A DNA stretch of 64,000 bases from Paraburkholderia acidipaludis NBRC 101816 (GTDB taxonomy: Bacteria > Pseudomonadota > Gammaproteobacteria > Burkholderiales > Burkholderiaceae): positions 124,001 to 188,000 of the forward strand of contig NZ_BAXZ01000007.1 in assembly GCF_000684975.1 (NCBI RefSeq). The letters are read 5' to 3'. Shown here in pieces: positions 25,494 to 35,291 of the stretch. Below the pieces are notes generated by a model. That model worked only from the letters and a program-made list of their open reading frames with translations, ran no database searches and was not told the DNA's origin. Numbering within the stretch: the first letter of the stretch is position 1; each line of letters opens with the position of its first letter. Made by a program: the position numbers and the translations under genes.

Positions 25494-27134
25494 ATGCATC
25501 TGGAAGGCCAAAGCTGGAACAGCGTCACGCAGGCATTCGAATGGCGGATTCCCGCGCGCTACAACATCGGCGTGGATGCGTGCGACAAGTGGGCCGACGG
25601 CAGCGGCCGGCTCGCGCTGATTTTCGAAGACGCCGGGGAACAGGCCACGCGCTACACGTTCGACGAGCTGAAGACGCTCTCCGACCGCTTCGCCAACGTG
25701 CTGCGCGCGCACGGCGCGCAGCGCGGCGACCGCGTGGCGGTGTTCCTGCCGCAAGCCCCCGAAACGGCCATCGCCCATCTCGCGATCTACAAGGCGGGCC
25801 TCGTGGCCGTGCCGCTCTTCGCGCTGTTCGGCGTCGATGCCATCGAACACCGCCTCGGCGACAGCGGCACCGTCGCGCTCATCACCGACACCGCGGGCCT
25901 CGGCAAGCTGGCCGAAATCCGCGCGGCGCTTCCCGCGCTGCGCGACGTCTGGCTCGCCGATGCCGATACCGGGGCGCCGCCGCCCGGCACCCACGCGTTC
26001 TGGACCGACCTGAACGCCGCTTCACCCGATTTCACGCCCGTCGACACCAGCGCCGACGATCCGGCCATCATCATCTACACCTCGGGCACGACGGGCAAGT
26101 CGAAGGGCGCGCTGCACGCTCACCGCGTGCTGCTCGGGCATCTGCCGGGCGTCGAGGTCTCGCAGCAGGGCTTTCCGCACGGCGCGCGGCTCATGTGGAC
26201 ACCCGCCGACTGGGCCTGGATCGGCGGCCTCTTCGACGTGCTGCTGCCCTCATGGCATCACGGCGTGCCGGTGCTCGCGCGGCGCTTCGCGAAGTTCGAC
26301 GGCGAGGCGGCGTTCGACCTGATGGCGCGCCACGGCGTCACGCACACCTTCCTGCCGCCCACCGCGCTCAAGATGATGCGCGCGGTCGAGCGCCCCGAGC
26401 GCTGGAACCTTACCCTTTCTTCCGTCGCGAGCGGCGGCGAGTCGCTGGGCGCGGAGCTGATTGCGTGGGGCCGTGGCGCGCTGGGCGTGACCATCAACGA
26501 GTTCTACGGGCAAACGGAATGCAACGTCGTGCTCTCCTCGTGCGCGGCGCTCTTCGACCCCGTGCCCGGCGCGATCGGGCGCGCGGTGCCGGGTCACGAC
26601 GTCGCCATCGTCGACGACGCGGGCCGCGTCCTGCCCGACGAGACAATCGGCAACATTGCCGTCGGCGCGCCCGACCCGGTCATGTTCCTCGGCTACTGGC
26701 GCAACGAGGCCGCCACGCGCGAGAAATTCCGCGGGCGCTGGCTCCTGACCGGCGATCAGGGCACGCGCGACGCAGCGGGCTACTTCCGCTTCGTCGGCCG
26801 CGACGACGACGTCATCACGAGCGCCGGTTACCGCATCGGCCCGGGCGCGATCGAGGACACGCTCATGAAGCATCCGGCCGTCTGCATGGCGGCGGTGGTC
26901 GGCGCGCCGGATGCGGCGCGCACCGAGGTCGTCGTGGCTTTCGTTGTCCTCAACGCAGGCTATACCGGCGACGAGGCGCTCGTGCGCGAGATCCAGCAGC
27001 ACGTGCGCACGCGTCTCGCCGCGCACGAATACCCGCGCCAGATCCGCTTTGTCGAGAGCCTGCCGCTCACGGCCACCGGCAAAGTGATGCGCCGGACCTT
27101 GCGCGGCCAGCTCGCCGATCCATCGGTCTCCTAG
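25494..27134 (+). CDS. AMP-dependent acyl/acetyl-CoA synthetase
   Basis: Predicted 546-residue acyl-CoA synthetase of the medium-chain/acetyl-CoA synthetase branch. The ATP loop IYTSGTTGKSKG is at residues 194-205; later motifs are TINEFYGQTECNVV, WLLTGDQGTRDAAGYF, GRDDDVITSAGYRIGPGAIE and the acyl-adenylating Lys in LPLTATGKVMRRTL. The N terminus (FEWRIPARYNIGVDACDKWA) is typical of this group. A ribosome-binding site (GGAG, five bases) fixes the ATG at 25494; an in-frame upstream extension to 25302 is unlikely to be translated. Substrate is a short or medium acyl acid, not further resolvable. Confidence 0.87.
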   Translation: MHLEGQSWNSVTQAFEWRIPARYNIGVDACDKWADGSGRLALIFEDAGEQATRYTFDELKTLSDRFANVLRAHGAQRGDRVAVFLPQAPETAIAHLAIYKAGLVAVPLFALFGVDAIEHRLGDSGTVALITDTAGLGKLAEIRAALPALRDVWLADADTGAPPPGTHAFWTDLNAASPDFTPVDTSADDPAIIIYTSGTTGKSKGALHAHRVLLGHLPGVEVSQQGFPHGARLMWTPADWAWIGGLFDVLLPSWHHGVPVLARRFAKFDGEAAFDLMARHGVTHTFLPPTALKMMRAVERPERWNLTLSSVASGGESLGAELIAWGRGALGVTINEFYGQTECNVVLSSCAALFDPVPGAIGRAVPGHDVAIVDDAGRVLPDETIGNIAVGAPDPVMFLGYWRNEAATREKFRGRWLLTGDQGTRDAAGYFRFVGRDDDVITSAGYRIGPGAIEDTLMKHPAVCMAAVVGAPDAARTEVVVAFVVLNAGYTGDEALVREIQQHVRTRLAAHEYPRQIRFVESLPLTATGKVMRRTLRGQLADPSVS

Positions 27135-27405
27135 CTATTGTCCGAAACGTCGCGGTCACACCGCGCGCGCTTGCTGACAGGCCTGCCAGTTTTGTGTCAA
27201 CTTTGACTCAAAACGTAACCAAACATGTCAGGAAAGGCTTCCTGTAACGCAACAAAACCTTTCATATACCTAACGTTTCGAAATCCGTATCAGACCTGGT
27301 TAGACTTGCACACTCTGCCGTCTACGCGCAGCCTGCCAACGCAGGCGGCTCGCGCGTCGAGGCAACCCATGACCGTTCACTGACCGTTGACCCACGGAGG
27401 CAAGC
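27135..27405. promoter_or_regulatory. Leader/promoter region of the RND efflux operon
   Basis: This 271-base region before the adaptor gene is markedly AT-richer than its surroundings. Elements seen: inverted repeat GTCAA-CT-TTGAC (27196-27207), inverted repeat AGGAA-AGGC-TTCCT (27230-27243), and a direct repeat TGACCGTT at 27370-27377 and 27381-27388 just before the ribosome-binding site. No adjacent regulator gene exists, so the binder is unknown. No terminator with a T run is visible after the preceding synthetase gene. Confidence 0.45.
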
Positions 27406-28797
27406 GTGAGCGACGCGCCCAACCAGCCCCAGACGCCCAATACGTCGAATATGTCGAATACCACCTCGGCCACGCCACCCAATACGCCATCTGCGCCGCC
27501 GCAAGGCCAGCCGCCGCGCAAGCGCCGCGGCCCGATCGTGCTCGTGATCATCGTGATCGTGCTGGTGGGGCTCGTCGTCCTGCACCTGCTGCGCGGCAAG
27601 AAGCCCGAGCGCGCCCCCGGCGCGCAGGTGGTGACGGTGGCCACGGCCGCGCTCGGCACGATGCCGGAGACGATCACCGCGCTCGGCACGATCACGCCGC
27701 TCGCCACGGTCACGGTCCTGCCGCAGTTGAGCGGCTACCTCACGGCCGTGGGCTACCACGAAGGCCAGGACGTCGAGAAAGGCCAGTTCCTCGCGCAGAT
27801 CGACCCGCGCCAGTACGAGATCAGCAAGGAGCAGGCGGAAGCGCAGCTGGCCAAGGATGCGGCGTCGCTGGCCCAGGCGCGCGCCGACCTCGCGCGCTAC
27901 ACGATCCTGAACGAGCGCAAGTCGATCGCCGAGCAGACCTTTACCGACCAGCAGTTCCTCGTCCAGCAGGACGAAGCGGCCGTGAAGTCCGACAAGGCGA
28001 ACATCGCCCAGTACGAGCTCGACCTCATCTATTGCCACATCACGGCGCCGGTCTCCGGCCGCATCGGCCTGCAGCTCGTCGATCCGGGCAACTACGTGAC
28101 CGCGTCGAGCTCGCCCGGCATCGCGGTCATCACGCAGATGAAACCCACCACCGTCGAATTCCCGGTGCCGCAGAACCTGCTCGACAGCGTGATGCAGCGT
28201 TTCGGCACGGGCGCGACGCTGCCCGTCACGATCTACAGCAGCGACAACTCGAAGCAGCTCGCCACCGGCGCGCTCTACGCGATCAGCAACCAGATGGCCA
28301 CGGCCACCGGCACGGTCACGCTGCGCGCGAAGCTGCCCAACGACGACGAATCGCTCTACCCCAACGAGTTCGTGAACGTGAAGCTGCTCGTGGACACCCT
28401 GCAGAACGCCGTGCTCGTGCCCACGCCGGCCGTGCAGACCGGCGCGCCCGGCGACTATGTCTATCTCGTGAACGACAACGATACGGTCTCGGTCCACAAG
28501 GTCACGCTCGGGCCGAGCGACGGCAAGAACACGGTGATCGCCTCGGGTCTGACGGCCGGCCAGCGGGTGGTGACCGACGGTCTCGACCGCCTCTCGGACG
28601 GCGCGAAGATCCGCCCGTCGACCGGCCGCCCCGCGGCGGCGAGCGGCGCAAGCGACGCGAGCGGTGCCGGCGACGAGGAATCGAGCGCAGCCGCGGCGGG
28701 CGCCTCGGGCGCAAGCGGCGCGCACGCGCACCACGGCCACCACGCGCACGGCGCGTCGAATGCCTCGGGCGCGCCTGCGGCGTCGCAGGCCTCGTAA
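27406..28797 (+). CDS. mdtA: RND efflux membrane fusion (adaptor) protein, MdtA/MuxA type
   Basis: Predicted 463-residue periplasmic adaptor anchored by one N-terminal helix (about residues 45-63, PIVLVIIVIVLVGLVVLHLL) after a Pro/Thr/Asn-rich cytoplasmic tail. HlyD-type lipoyl and hairpin regions are visible (LPQLSGYLTAVGYHEGQDVE; CHITAPVSGRIGLQLVDPGN). The C terminus ends in an Ala/Ser/Gly-rich tail with a His cluster (AHAHHGHHAHG), unusual for adaptors. The start is GTG at 27406 with GGAGG five bases upstream. First gene of a four-gene efflux operon exporting unknown compounds; in MdtABC/MuxABC such compounds include novobiocin and bile salts. Confidence 0.88.
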   Translation: MSDAPNQPQTPNTSNMSNTTSATPPNTPSAPPQGQPPRKRRGPIVLVIIVIVLVGLVVLHLLRGKKPERAPGAQVVTVATAALGTMPETITALGTITPLATVTVLPQLSGYLTAVGYHEGQDVEKGQFLAQIDPRQYEISKEQAEAQLAKDAASLAQARADLARYTILNERKSIAEQTFTDQQFLVQQDEAAVKSDKANIAQYELDLIYCHITAPVSGRIGLQLVDPGNYVTASSSPGIAVITQMKPTTVEFPVPQNLLDSVMQRFGTGATLPVTIYSSDNSKQLATGALYAISNQMATATGTVTLRAKLPNDDESLYPNEFVNVKLLVDTLQNAVLVPTPAVQTGAPGDYVYLVNDNDTVSVHKVTLGPSDGKNTVIASGLTAGQRVVTDGLDRLSDGAKIRPSTGRPAAASGASDASGAGDEESSAAAAGASGASGAHAHHGHHAHGASNASGAPAASQAS

Positions 28798-28815
28798 GCT
28801 GCGGACCCGGTGCCG

Positions 28816-31800
28816 ATGAATATTTCCCGCCTGTTCATTCTTAGGCCGGTCGCGACCTCGCTGCTGATGATCGCGATGGTGCTGGTCGGCCTTGTCGCGA
28901 TGAAGTTCCTGCCGGTCTCGTCGCTGCCTTCGGTCGACTACCCGACCATCCAGGTGCAGACCTTCTACCCGGGCGCGAGCCCCGACGTGATGGCCACCAC
29001 GGTCACCGCGCCGCTGGAGGTGCAGCTGGGCGAGATCCCGGGCCTCCAGCAGATGGTCTCGTACAGCTCGGAAGGCGCGTCGATCATCACGCTGCAGTTC
29101 GACCTCTCGCTGAACCTCGACGTCGCCGAGCAGAACGTGCAGCAGGCCATCAACGCGGCCAACAGCTACCTGCCGAGCGGCCTGCCCGCCCCGCCGACGT
29201 ATGCGAAGGTCAACCCGGCGGACCAGCCGATTCTCACGCTCGCGGTCACGTCGAAGTCGATGTCGCTCACGCAGCTGCAGGACGCGGCCAACAACCGCCT
29301 CGCCACGAAGATTTCCGAAGTGCAGGGCGTGGGTCTCGTCAGCACGGCGGGCGGCAACGTGCCGGCCGTGCGCGTGGAGGCCGACCCGCAGAAGCTGGCC
29401 GCCTACGGCCTGAACCTGGACGACCTGCGCACGCTGCTCGCCAACGTGAACGTGAGCCAGCCGAAGGGCAACTTCGACGGCCCCGACCTCGACTACACGA
29501 TCAATTCGAACGACCAGATCTCGGACCCGAACGACTACCTGAACACCGTGATCGCATACCAGAACGGCGCGCCGGTGTTCATGCGCGACGTGGCGAAGGT
29601 GAGTTCGGCGGCGCAGGACGTGGAACGCGGCGCCTGGTACAACCACGCGCCCGCGATCGTGCTGAACGTGCAGCGGCAGCCGGGCGCGAACGTGATCGCC
29701 ACGGTCAACCAGATCATGAAGCAGCTGCCGCAGCTCGAAGCGACGCTGCCGGCCGGCATGCAGGTCACGGTCGTCTCGAACAGCGTGGGCGTGATCCAGG
29801 CCTCGGTGAAGGACGCGGCGTTCGAGCTCGTGCTCGCCGTCGCGCTCGTGGTCGCGGTGATCTTCGTATTCCTGCGCAACGTGCCGGCCACCATCATCCC
29901 GAGCATCTCGGTGCCGGTCTCGCTGATCGGCACGCTCGCGCTGATGTACGAGCTCAATTACTCGATCGACAACCTCTCGCTCATGGCGCTCATCATCGCC
30001 ACAGGCTTCGTGGTGGACGACTCGATCGTGATGATCGAGAACATCGTGCGCTACCTCGAGGAGGGGGAAAAGCCGCTGCAGGCCGCGTTGAAAGGCGCCG
30101 GCCAGATCGGCTTCACGATTCTCTCGCTGACCATTTCGCTCATCGCCGTGCTGATCCCGCTGCTCTTCATGGGCGGCGTGATCGGCCGGCTCTTCAGCGA
30201 GTTCGCCGTCACGCTCGCGGTGACCATCGTGCTCTCCGCGGTCGTCTCGCTCACGGTCGTGCCGATGATGTGCGCGCGCATCCTGCGCGCCCAGGCCCAG
30301 CGCCATCCCAGCCGCTTCGAGCGCATCAGCGAAGGGCTTTTCGACAAGACGCTCAACGCGTACGAGCGCGGCCTGCGCTGGGTGCTGGACCATCAGACGC
30401 TCACGCTCTTCGTCGCGGTGGGCACGATCGTGCTGACGCTCGTGCTCTACGTCGTGATTCCGAAGGGCCTCTTCCCCGTGCAGGACGTGGGCGTGCTCCA
30501 GGGCATCAGCGTGGCCGACAATTCGGTGTCGTACTCGGCCATGGTGCGGCACCAGTCCGATCTCGCCGAGGCCATCCTGAAGGATCCGGACGTCGTCTCG
30601 CTCACTTCATACGTGGGCATCGACGGCGTGAACAACACGCTCAACAACGGCCGCTTCCTGATCAACCTGAAGCCGCGCGACGACCGCTCCGAAACCGCCG
30701 AGGAAATCGGCCGGCGCATCCAGCAGGAAACGGCGAAGGTGGCGGGCATCCGGCTCTACATCCAGCCCGAGCAGGATCTCACGCTCGACACGACGATCTC
30801 GCGCAATCAGTACAACTTCGTGCTGCGCGGCCCGAACCAGGCGGCGTTCAACCAGTACGTGCCCGCGCTCATCGCGCGCATGAGGCAGATCCCGTCGATC
30901 ACGGACGTCACGAGCGACCTGAACTCCGAGGGCCTCTCCGTGGACGTCGAAGTGAACCGCCAGCTCGCGGCGCGCTACGGCATCACGGCGGCGACCATCG
31001 ACAACGCGCTCTACGACGCGCTCGGCCAGCGCATCGTCTCGACGATCTTCGAGCAGTCGGACCAGTACCGCGTGATTCTCGTCGCCAAGCCCGAGACCAT
31101 ACCGACCGTCGATTCGATCGGCGACATCTATCTGCCGAGCCAGACGAGCAGCGCGGGCCAGGTGCCGCTCAAGGGCATCGCGACCATCCGCATCACGCAC
31201 TCGCCGCTGATGCTGAGCCACCTCGCGCAGTTCCCGGCCGTCACGATCTCGTTCAACCTCGCGAAGGACGCCTCGCTCTCCGCCGCCATGAGCGACATCC
31301 GCAAGGCCGAGGCCGCTATCAAGCTGCCGCCGTCGATCACCTCGTCGTTCCAGGGTGCGGCCGCCGCGTTCGAGGACTCGCTCTCGAGCGAGGTGTACCT
31401 GCTGATCGCCGCGCTCGTGGCCGTCTACATCGTGCTCGGCGTGCTGTACGAGAGCTACGTGCATCCGGTGACGATCCTCTCCACGCTGCCCTCCGCCGGC
31501 ATCGGCGCGCTGGTGGCGCTGATGATCGCGGGCAGCGACCTCGACGTGATCGGCATCATCGGCATCGTGCTGCTGATCGGCATCGTCAAGAAGAACGCCA
31601 TCATGATGGTGGACTTCGCGCTGGAGGCCGAGCGCGTGCACGGCAAGCCGCCGCGCGAGGCGATCTTCGAGGCGTCGCTCTTGCGCTTCCGCCCGATCCT
31701 GATGACGACGCTCGCGGCCATGCTCGGCGCGCTGCCCATGCTGCTCGGCTCCGGCACGGGCTCGGAGCTGCGCCGCCCGCTCGGCCTCGCGATCATCGGC

Positions 31801-31980
31801 GGCCTCACGCTTTCCCAGGTGCTTACGCTCTTCACGACGCCCGTGATCTATCTGTTCTTCGACCGTCTCGCGCAACGCTTCGGCCGCAAGCCGAGCCACG
31901 GCCAGCCGCACCCGGGCGATGACGAAGGCGTGCCCGGCGCCGGCGCAGGCACGCCGAACGCACCCGAGGGCACCTCGTGA
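28816..31980 (+). CDS. mdtB: RND multidrug efflux pump, MdtB/MuxB type
   Basis: Predicted 1054-residue inner-membrane proton-driven transporter with the HAE-1 RND layout: helix 1 (ISRLFILRPVATSLLMIAM), two large periplasmic loops and twelve helices. Proton-relay residues in helix 4 are seen in ATGFVVDDSIVMIENIVRYL (two Asp) and the helix 10 Lys in IGIVKKNAIMMVDFA. It pairs with the next gene to form a heterotrimeric pump, as MdtB does with MdtC. The ATG at 28816 is chosen over an in-frame GTG at 28810 by family N-terminus. Confidence 0.92.
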   Translation: MNISRLFILRPVATSLLMIAMVLVGLVAMKFLPVSSLPSVDYPTIQVQTFYPGASPDVMATTVTAPLEVQLGEIPGLQQMVSYSSEGASIITLQFDLSLNLDVAEQNVQQAINAANSYLPSGLPAPPTYAKVNPADQPILTLAVTSKSMSLTQLQDAANNRLATKISEVQGVGLVSTAGGNVPAVRVEADPQKLAAYGLNLDDLRTLLANVNVSQPKGNFDGPDLDYTINSNDQISDPNDYLNTVIAYQNGAPVFMRDVAKVSSAAQDVERGAWYNHAPAIVLNVQRQPGANVIATVNQIMKQLPQLEATLPAGMQVTVVSNSVGVIQASVKDAAFELVLAVALVVAVIFVFLRNVPATIIPSISVPVSLIGTLALMYELNYSIDNLSLMALIIATGFVVDDSIVMIENIVRYLEEGEKPLQAALKGAGQIGFTILSLTISLIAVLIPLLFMGGVIGRLFSEFAVTLAVTIVLSAVVSLTVVPMMCARILRAQAQRHPSRFERISEGLFDKTLNAYERGLRWVLDHQTLTLFVAVGTIVLTLVLYVVIPKGLFPVQDVGVLQGISVADNSVSYSAMVRHQSDLAEAILKDPDVVSLTSYVGIDGVNNTLNNGRFLINLKPRDDRSETAEEIGRRIQQETAKVAGIRLYIQPEQDLTLDTTISRNQYNFVLRGPNQAAFNQYVPALIARMRQIPSITDVTSDLNSEGLSVDVEVNRQLAARYGITAATIDNALYDALGQRIVSTIFEQSDQYRVILVAKPETIPTVDSIGDIYLPSQTSSAGQVPLKGIATIRITHSPLMLSHLAQFPAVTISFNLAKDASLSAAMSDIRKAEAAIKLPPSITSSFQGAAAAFEDSLSSEVYLLIAALVAVYIVLGVLYESYVHPVTILSTLPSAGIGALVALMIAGSDLDVIGIIGIVLLIGIVKKNAIMMVDFALEAERVHGKPPREAIFEASLLRFRPILMTTLAAMLGALPMLLGSGTGSELRRPLGLAIIGGLTLSQVLTLFTTPVIYLFFDRLAQRFGRKPSHGQPHPGDDEGVPGAGAGTPNAPEGTS

Positions 31981-34900
31981 ATCTTTCGGCGCTCTTCATC
32001 CGGCGGCCGGTCGCGACCTCGCTCCTCGCGGTCGCGATCCTGATCTCGGGCATGCTGGCGTTCTTCCAGCTGCCGGTCGCGCCGCTGCCCAACATCGCCT
32101 TTCCGGTGATCGTCGTCCAGGCGACCATGGCGGGCGCGAGCCCCGAGATCATGGCATCCACCGTGGCCGAGCCGCTCGAGCGGCGGCTCGGCACGATCGC
32201 GGACGTCAACGAGCTCACGTCGACCAACTCGGTGGGTTCGTCGATGATCGTGATCCAGTTCGGCCTGAACCGCGACATCAACGGCGCCGCGCGCGACGTG
32301 GAAGCGGCGATCCAGGCCGCGCGCGCCGACCTGCCCACGACGCTGCGCAGCAACCCCACGTACCGCCAGTACAACCCGGCGAGTTCGCCGATCATGGTGC
32401 TCGCGCTCACCTCGGACACGCTCACGAAGGCGCAGCTCTACGACTCCGCCGACTCGGTCATCCAGCAGCAGCTCTCGCAGGTGGACGGGGTGGGCGAAAT
32501 CACGCTCGGCGGCGGCGCGCTGCCTTCGGTGCGCGTGGAACTGCAGCCGGGCAAGCTCAACAACTACGGCATCGGTCTGGAGGACGTGCGCGCGGCCATC
32601 GGTGCGGCCAACGCGGACAGCGCGAAAGGCCACATCGATCAGGGCGACCAGCGCTACGAAGTGACCTCGAACGACCAGATCACCAAGGCCGCGCCGTACC
32701 GCGACATCGTGGTGGCCTACCGCAACGGCGCGGCCGTCCTGCTGCGCGACGTGGCCAGCGTGATCGACTCGAACGAGAACATCCGCAACGCGGGCCTCTA
32801 CAACGGCAAGTCCGCCGTGCTCGTGATCGTCTACCCGATGCCGAGCAGCAACATCGTGCAGACCGTGCAGCAGATCAAGGACCGGCTGCCGTCCATCGAG
32901 GCCGCCCTGCCCTCGTCGATCAAGGTGCATGTCGCCATCGACCGCTCCGAGTCGGTGAAGGCCTCGGTGGACGACACCGAGCGCACGCTGTTCATCGCGG
33001 TGCTGCTCGTGATCGGCGTGGTGTTCGTGTTCCTGCTCTCGCCGCGCGCCACGCTGATCCCGGCCGTCGCGCTGCCGCTCTCGATCATCGGCACCTTCGG
33101 CCCGATGTATCTGATGGGCTACAGCATCGACAATCTCTCGCTGATGGCGCTCACCATCGGCACGGGTTTCGTGGTCGACGACGCCGTGGTCGTGCTGGAG
33201 AACATCGTGCGCCACATCGAAGCCGGCATGGCCCCGAAGGACGCCGCGATGCGCGGGGCCGGCGAAGTGGGCTTCACCGTGGTTTCGATGAGCCTTTCGC
33301 TCATTGCCGTGTTCCTGCCGATCCTGCTGATGCCCGGCATCGTCGGCCTGCTGTTCCACGAATTCGCGGTCACGCTTTCCATCGCGATCGTCATCTCGCT
33401 CGTGGTCTCGCTCACGATCACGCCCACGATGTGCGCCTACGTGCTCGCGCGCGGGCAGGCCAGGCAGTCGTCGGCGCGCTGGGCCGTGTGGATCGAGTCG
33501 CAGTTCGAGCGCTTCAAGAACGCCTACTCGCGCTCGCTCGACGTCGCGCTCAATCACAAGGTACTCGTCATCCTCGTGCTGTTCGCCCTGCTGTTCGGCA
33601 ACGTGTTCCTCGCGCGGCTGTTGCCCGGCACGTTCTTCCCGGAGCAGGACACGGGCATCCTGATCGGCCAGATCATCGCCGACCAGAGCATCTCGTTCAC
33701 GGCGATGGAGAAGAAGCTCGCGCAATTGCAGGAGATCGTGCAGAAGGACCCGGCCGTCGCCTCGGTGGCGGGCTTCACGGGCGGCCGCGCGCTCAACACG
33801 GCGAACGTGTTCGTCGAGCTCAAGCCGCTCGCGCAACGCCGCCTTTCGGCCACCGAGGTCGTCAACCGGTTGAGGCCCAAGCTCAATGCCGTCTCCGGCG
33901 CGCGTCTCTTCCTGCAGGCGCAGCAAGATCTGCATATCGGCGGGCGGCAGTCGGCGGCGGAGTACCAGTACACGCTCACGAGCGAGGACGCCGACGCGCT
34001 CTTCAAGTGGGTGCCGAGGCTCGTCACCGAGCTGGGCAAATATCACGGCCAGTTGACCGACGTAAACTCGGACCTCCAGCAGAATGGCCTGCAGACCTAC
34101 GTCACGCTGAGCCGCACGACGGCCAAGCGCTACAGCTTCGATCCGAACCAGATCGACAGCGTGCTCTACGACGCTTTCGGCCAGCGCACGGTCTCGACGA
34201 TCTACAACCCGCTCAACCAGTACTTCGTCGTGATGGAAGTCGCGCCGCAGTACTGGCAGTACCCGCAGTCGTTCAACCAGATCTGGCTCTCCGCCGCGGC
34301 CGGCAACGCGAGCGGCACGGAGCAGACGCAGATGTCGGGCAGCCTGGTCACGGGCGTCACGACGCCGGTGGCGGTCGGCACGACGTCGAGCACGTCGAGC
34401 AGCACGAACGCGCTGAACGCGAACGCCGAGGCCAACCAGCTCACCAACAGCATCTCGAACAGCAAGGGCGGCAGCTCGAGCGGCAGTGCGGACAGTACCG
34501 CGGCCGAAACCATGGTGCCGCTCCTCGGCATGATGAACTGGACGACGGGCCACACCGCCACCCAGGTGAACCACCAGAGCGGCATGGTGGCCGGCACGGT
34601 CTCGTTCAACCTGCCCGCCAACGGGTCGCTCAGCGTGGCGGCCGCGACCATCGAGAAAGCCCAGAGCGACATCGGCATGCCCGCTTCGGTGCACGGTTCG
34701 TTCGCGGGCGCGGCGCAAGCCTACGCGCAGTCGATGGGCACCGTGCCGCTCCTGATCCTTGCGGCGCTCGCGGTGGTGTACATCGTGCTGGGCGTGCTGT
34801 ACGAGAACACCATCCACCCGCTCACGATTCTTTCGACGCTGCCTTCGGCCGGCATTGGCGCCGTGCTCGCGATGCTGATCTTCGGCACGCCGTTCTCGGT

Positions 34901-35291
34901 GATCGCCATGATCGGCATCATTCTGCTGATCGGTATCGTCAAGAAGAACGGCATCATGATGGTGGACGTGGCCATCCAGCTCCAGCGCAACGAGGGCATG
35001 GAGGCGCGCCGCGCCATCCACGAGGCGGCCGTGGTGCGGCTGCGCCCGATCATGATGACCACCGCCGCCGCCGTGCTGGGCGCCGTGCCGCTCGTGCTCG
35101 CGCTCGGCCAGGGCGCCTCGCTGCGCCAGCCGCTGGGCGTGACCGTGATGGGCGGCCTGCTCCTCTCCCAGATCTTTACGCTGTACACCACGCCCGTGAT
35201 TTACCTGTTCCTCGACGGCCTGCGCGCGCGGCTCGCGCGCTGGGCGCGAAACCTGCCCTGGAACCGCCAGGCCGATGAGAGCGCATCATGA
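31977..35291 (+). CDS. mdtC: RND multidrug efflux pump, MdtC/MuxC type, with Ser/Asn-rich insert
   Basis: Predicted 1104-residue second RND subunit. The helix 1 motif SALFIRRPVATSLLAVAI, helix 4 GTGFVVDDAVVVLENIVRHI (Asp pair) and helix 10 GIVKKNGIMMVDVA are intact. It is about 80 residues longer than MdtC. The excess is a low-complexity insert at about residues 775-850, rich in Ser, Asn, Thr and Gly (for example TSSTSSSTNALNANAEANQ), in the second periplasmic loop. The GTG start overlaps the mdtB stop (GTGA) and its stop overlaps the next ATG (ATGA), so the pumps are translationally coupled. Confidence 0.92.
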   Translation: MNLSALFIRRPVATSLLAVAILISGMLAFFQLPVAPLPNIAFPVIVVQATMAGASPEIMASTVAEPLERRLGTIADVNELTSTNSVGSSMIVIQFGLNRDINGAARDVEAAIQAARADLPTTLRSNPTYRQYNPASSPIMVLALTSDTLTKAQLYDSADSVIQQQLSQVDGVGEITLGGGALPSVRVELQPGKLNNYGIGLEDVRAAIGAANADSAKGHIDQGDQRYEVTSNDQITKAAPYRDIVVAYRNGAAVLLRDVASVIDSNENIRNAGLYNGKSAVLVIVYPMPSSNIVQTVQQIKDRLPSIEAALPSSIKVHVAIDRSESVKASVDDTERTLFIAVLLVIGVVFVFLLSPRATLIPAVALPLSIIGTFGPMYLMGYSIDNLSLMALTIGTGFVVDDAVVVLENIVRHIEAGMAPKDAAMRGAGEVGFTVVSMSLSLIAVFLPILLMPGIVGLLFHEFAVTLSIAIVISLVVSLTITPTMCAYVLARGQARQSSARWAVWIESQFERFKNAYSRSLDVALNHKVLVILVLFALLFGNVFLARLLPGTFFPEQDTGILIGQIIADQSISFTAMEKKLAQLQEIVQKDPAVASVAGFTGGRALNTANVFVELKPLAQRRLSATEVVNRLRPKLNAVSGARLFLQAQQDLHIGGRQSAAEYQYTLTSEDADALFKWVPRLVTELGKYHGQLTDVNSDLQQNGLQTYVTLSRTTAKRYSFDPNQIDSVLYDAFGQRTVSTIYNPLNQYFVVMEVAPQYWQYPQSFNQIWLSAAAGNASGTEQTQMSGSLVTGVTTPVAVGTTSSTSSSTNALNANAEANQLTNSISNSKGGSSSGSADSTAAETMVPLLGMMNWTTGHTATQVNHQSGMVAGTVSFNLPANGSLSVAAATIEKAQSDIGMPASVHGSFAGAAQAYAQSMGTVPLLILAALAVVYIVLGVLYENTIHPLTILSTLPSAGIGAVLAMLIFGTPFSVIAMIGIILLIGIVKKNGIMMVDVAIQLQRNEGMEARRAIHEAAVVRLRPIMMTTAAAVLGAVPLVLALGQGASLRQPLGVTVMGGLLLSQIFTLYTTPVIYLFLDGLRARLARWARNLPWNRQADESAS

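Noticed and set aside
27171..27190. Palindromic CTGACAGG/CCTGCCAG followed by TTTT as a terminator
   Set aside because: The arms abut without a loop and one pair is mismatched, so a stable hairpin is unlikely.
27322..30552. Minus-strand open frame of 1076 codons opposite the efflux operon
   Set aside because: Composition dominated by Arg, His and Asp with no domain motif; antisense to intact adaptor and RND genes.
31848..35021. Minus-strand open frame of 1057 codons opposite mdtC
   Set aside because: Same antisense artefact; the plus strand carries every RND motif.
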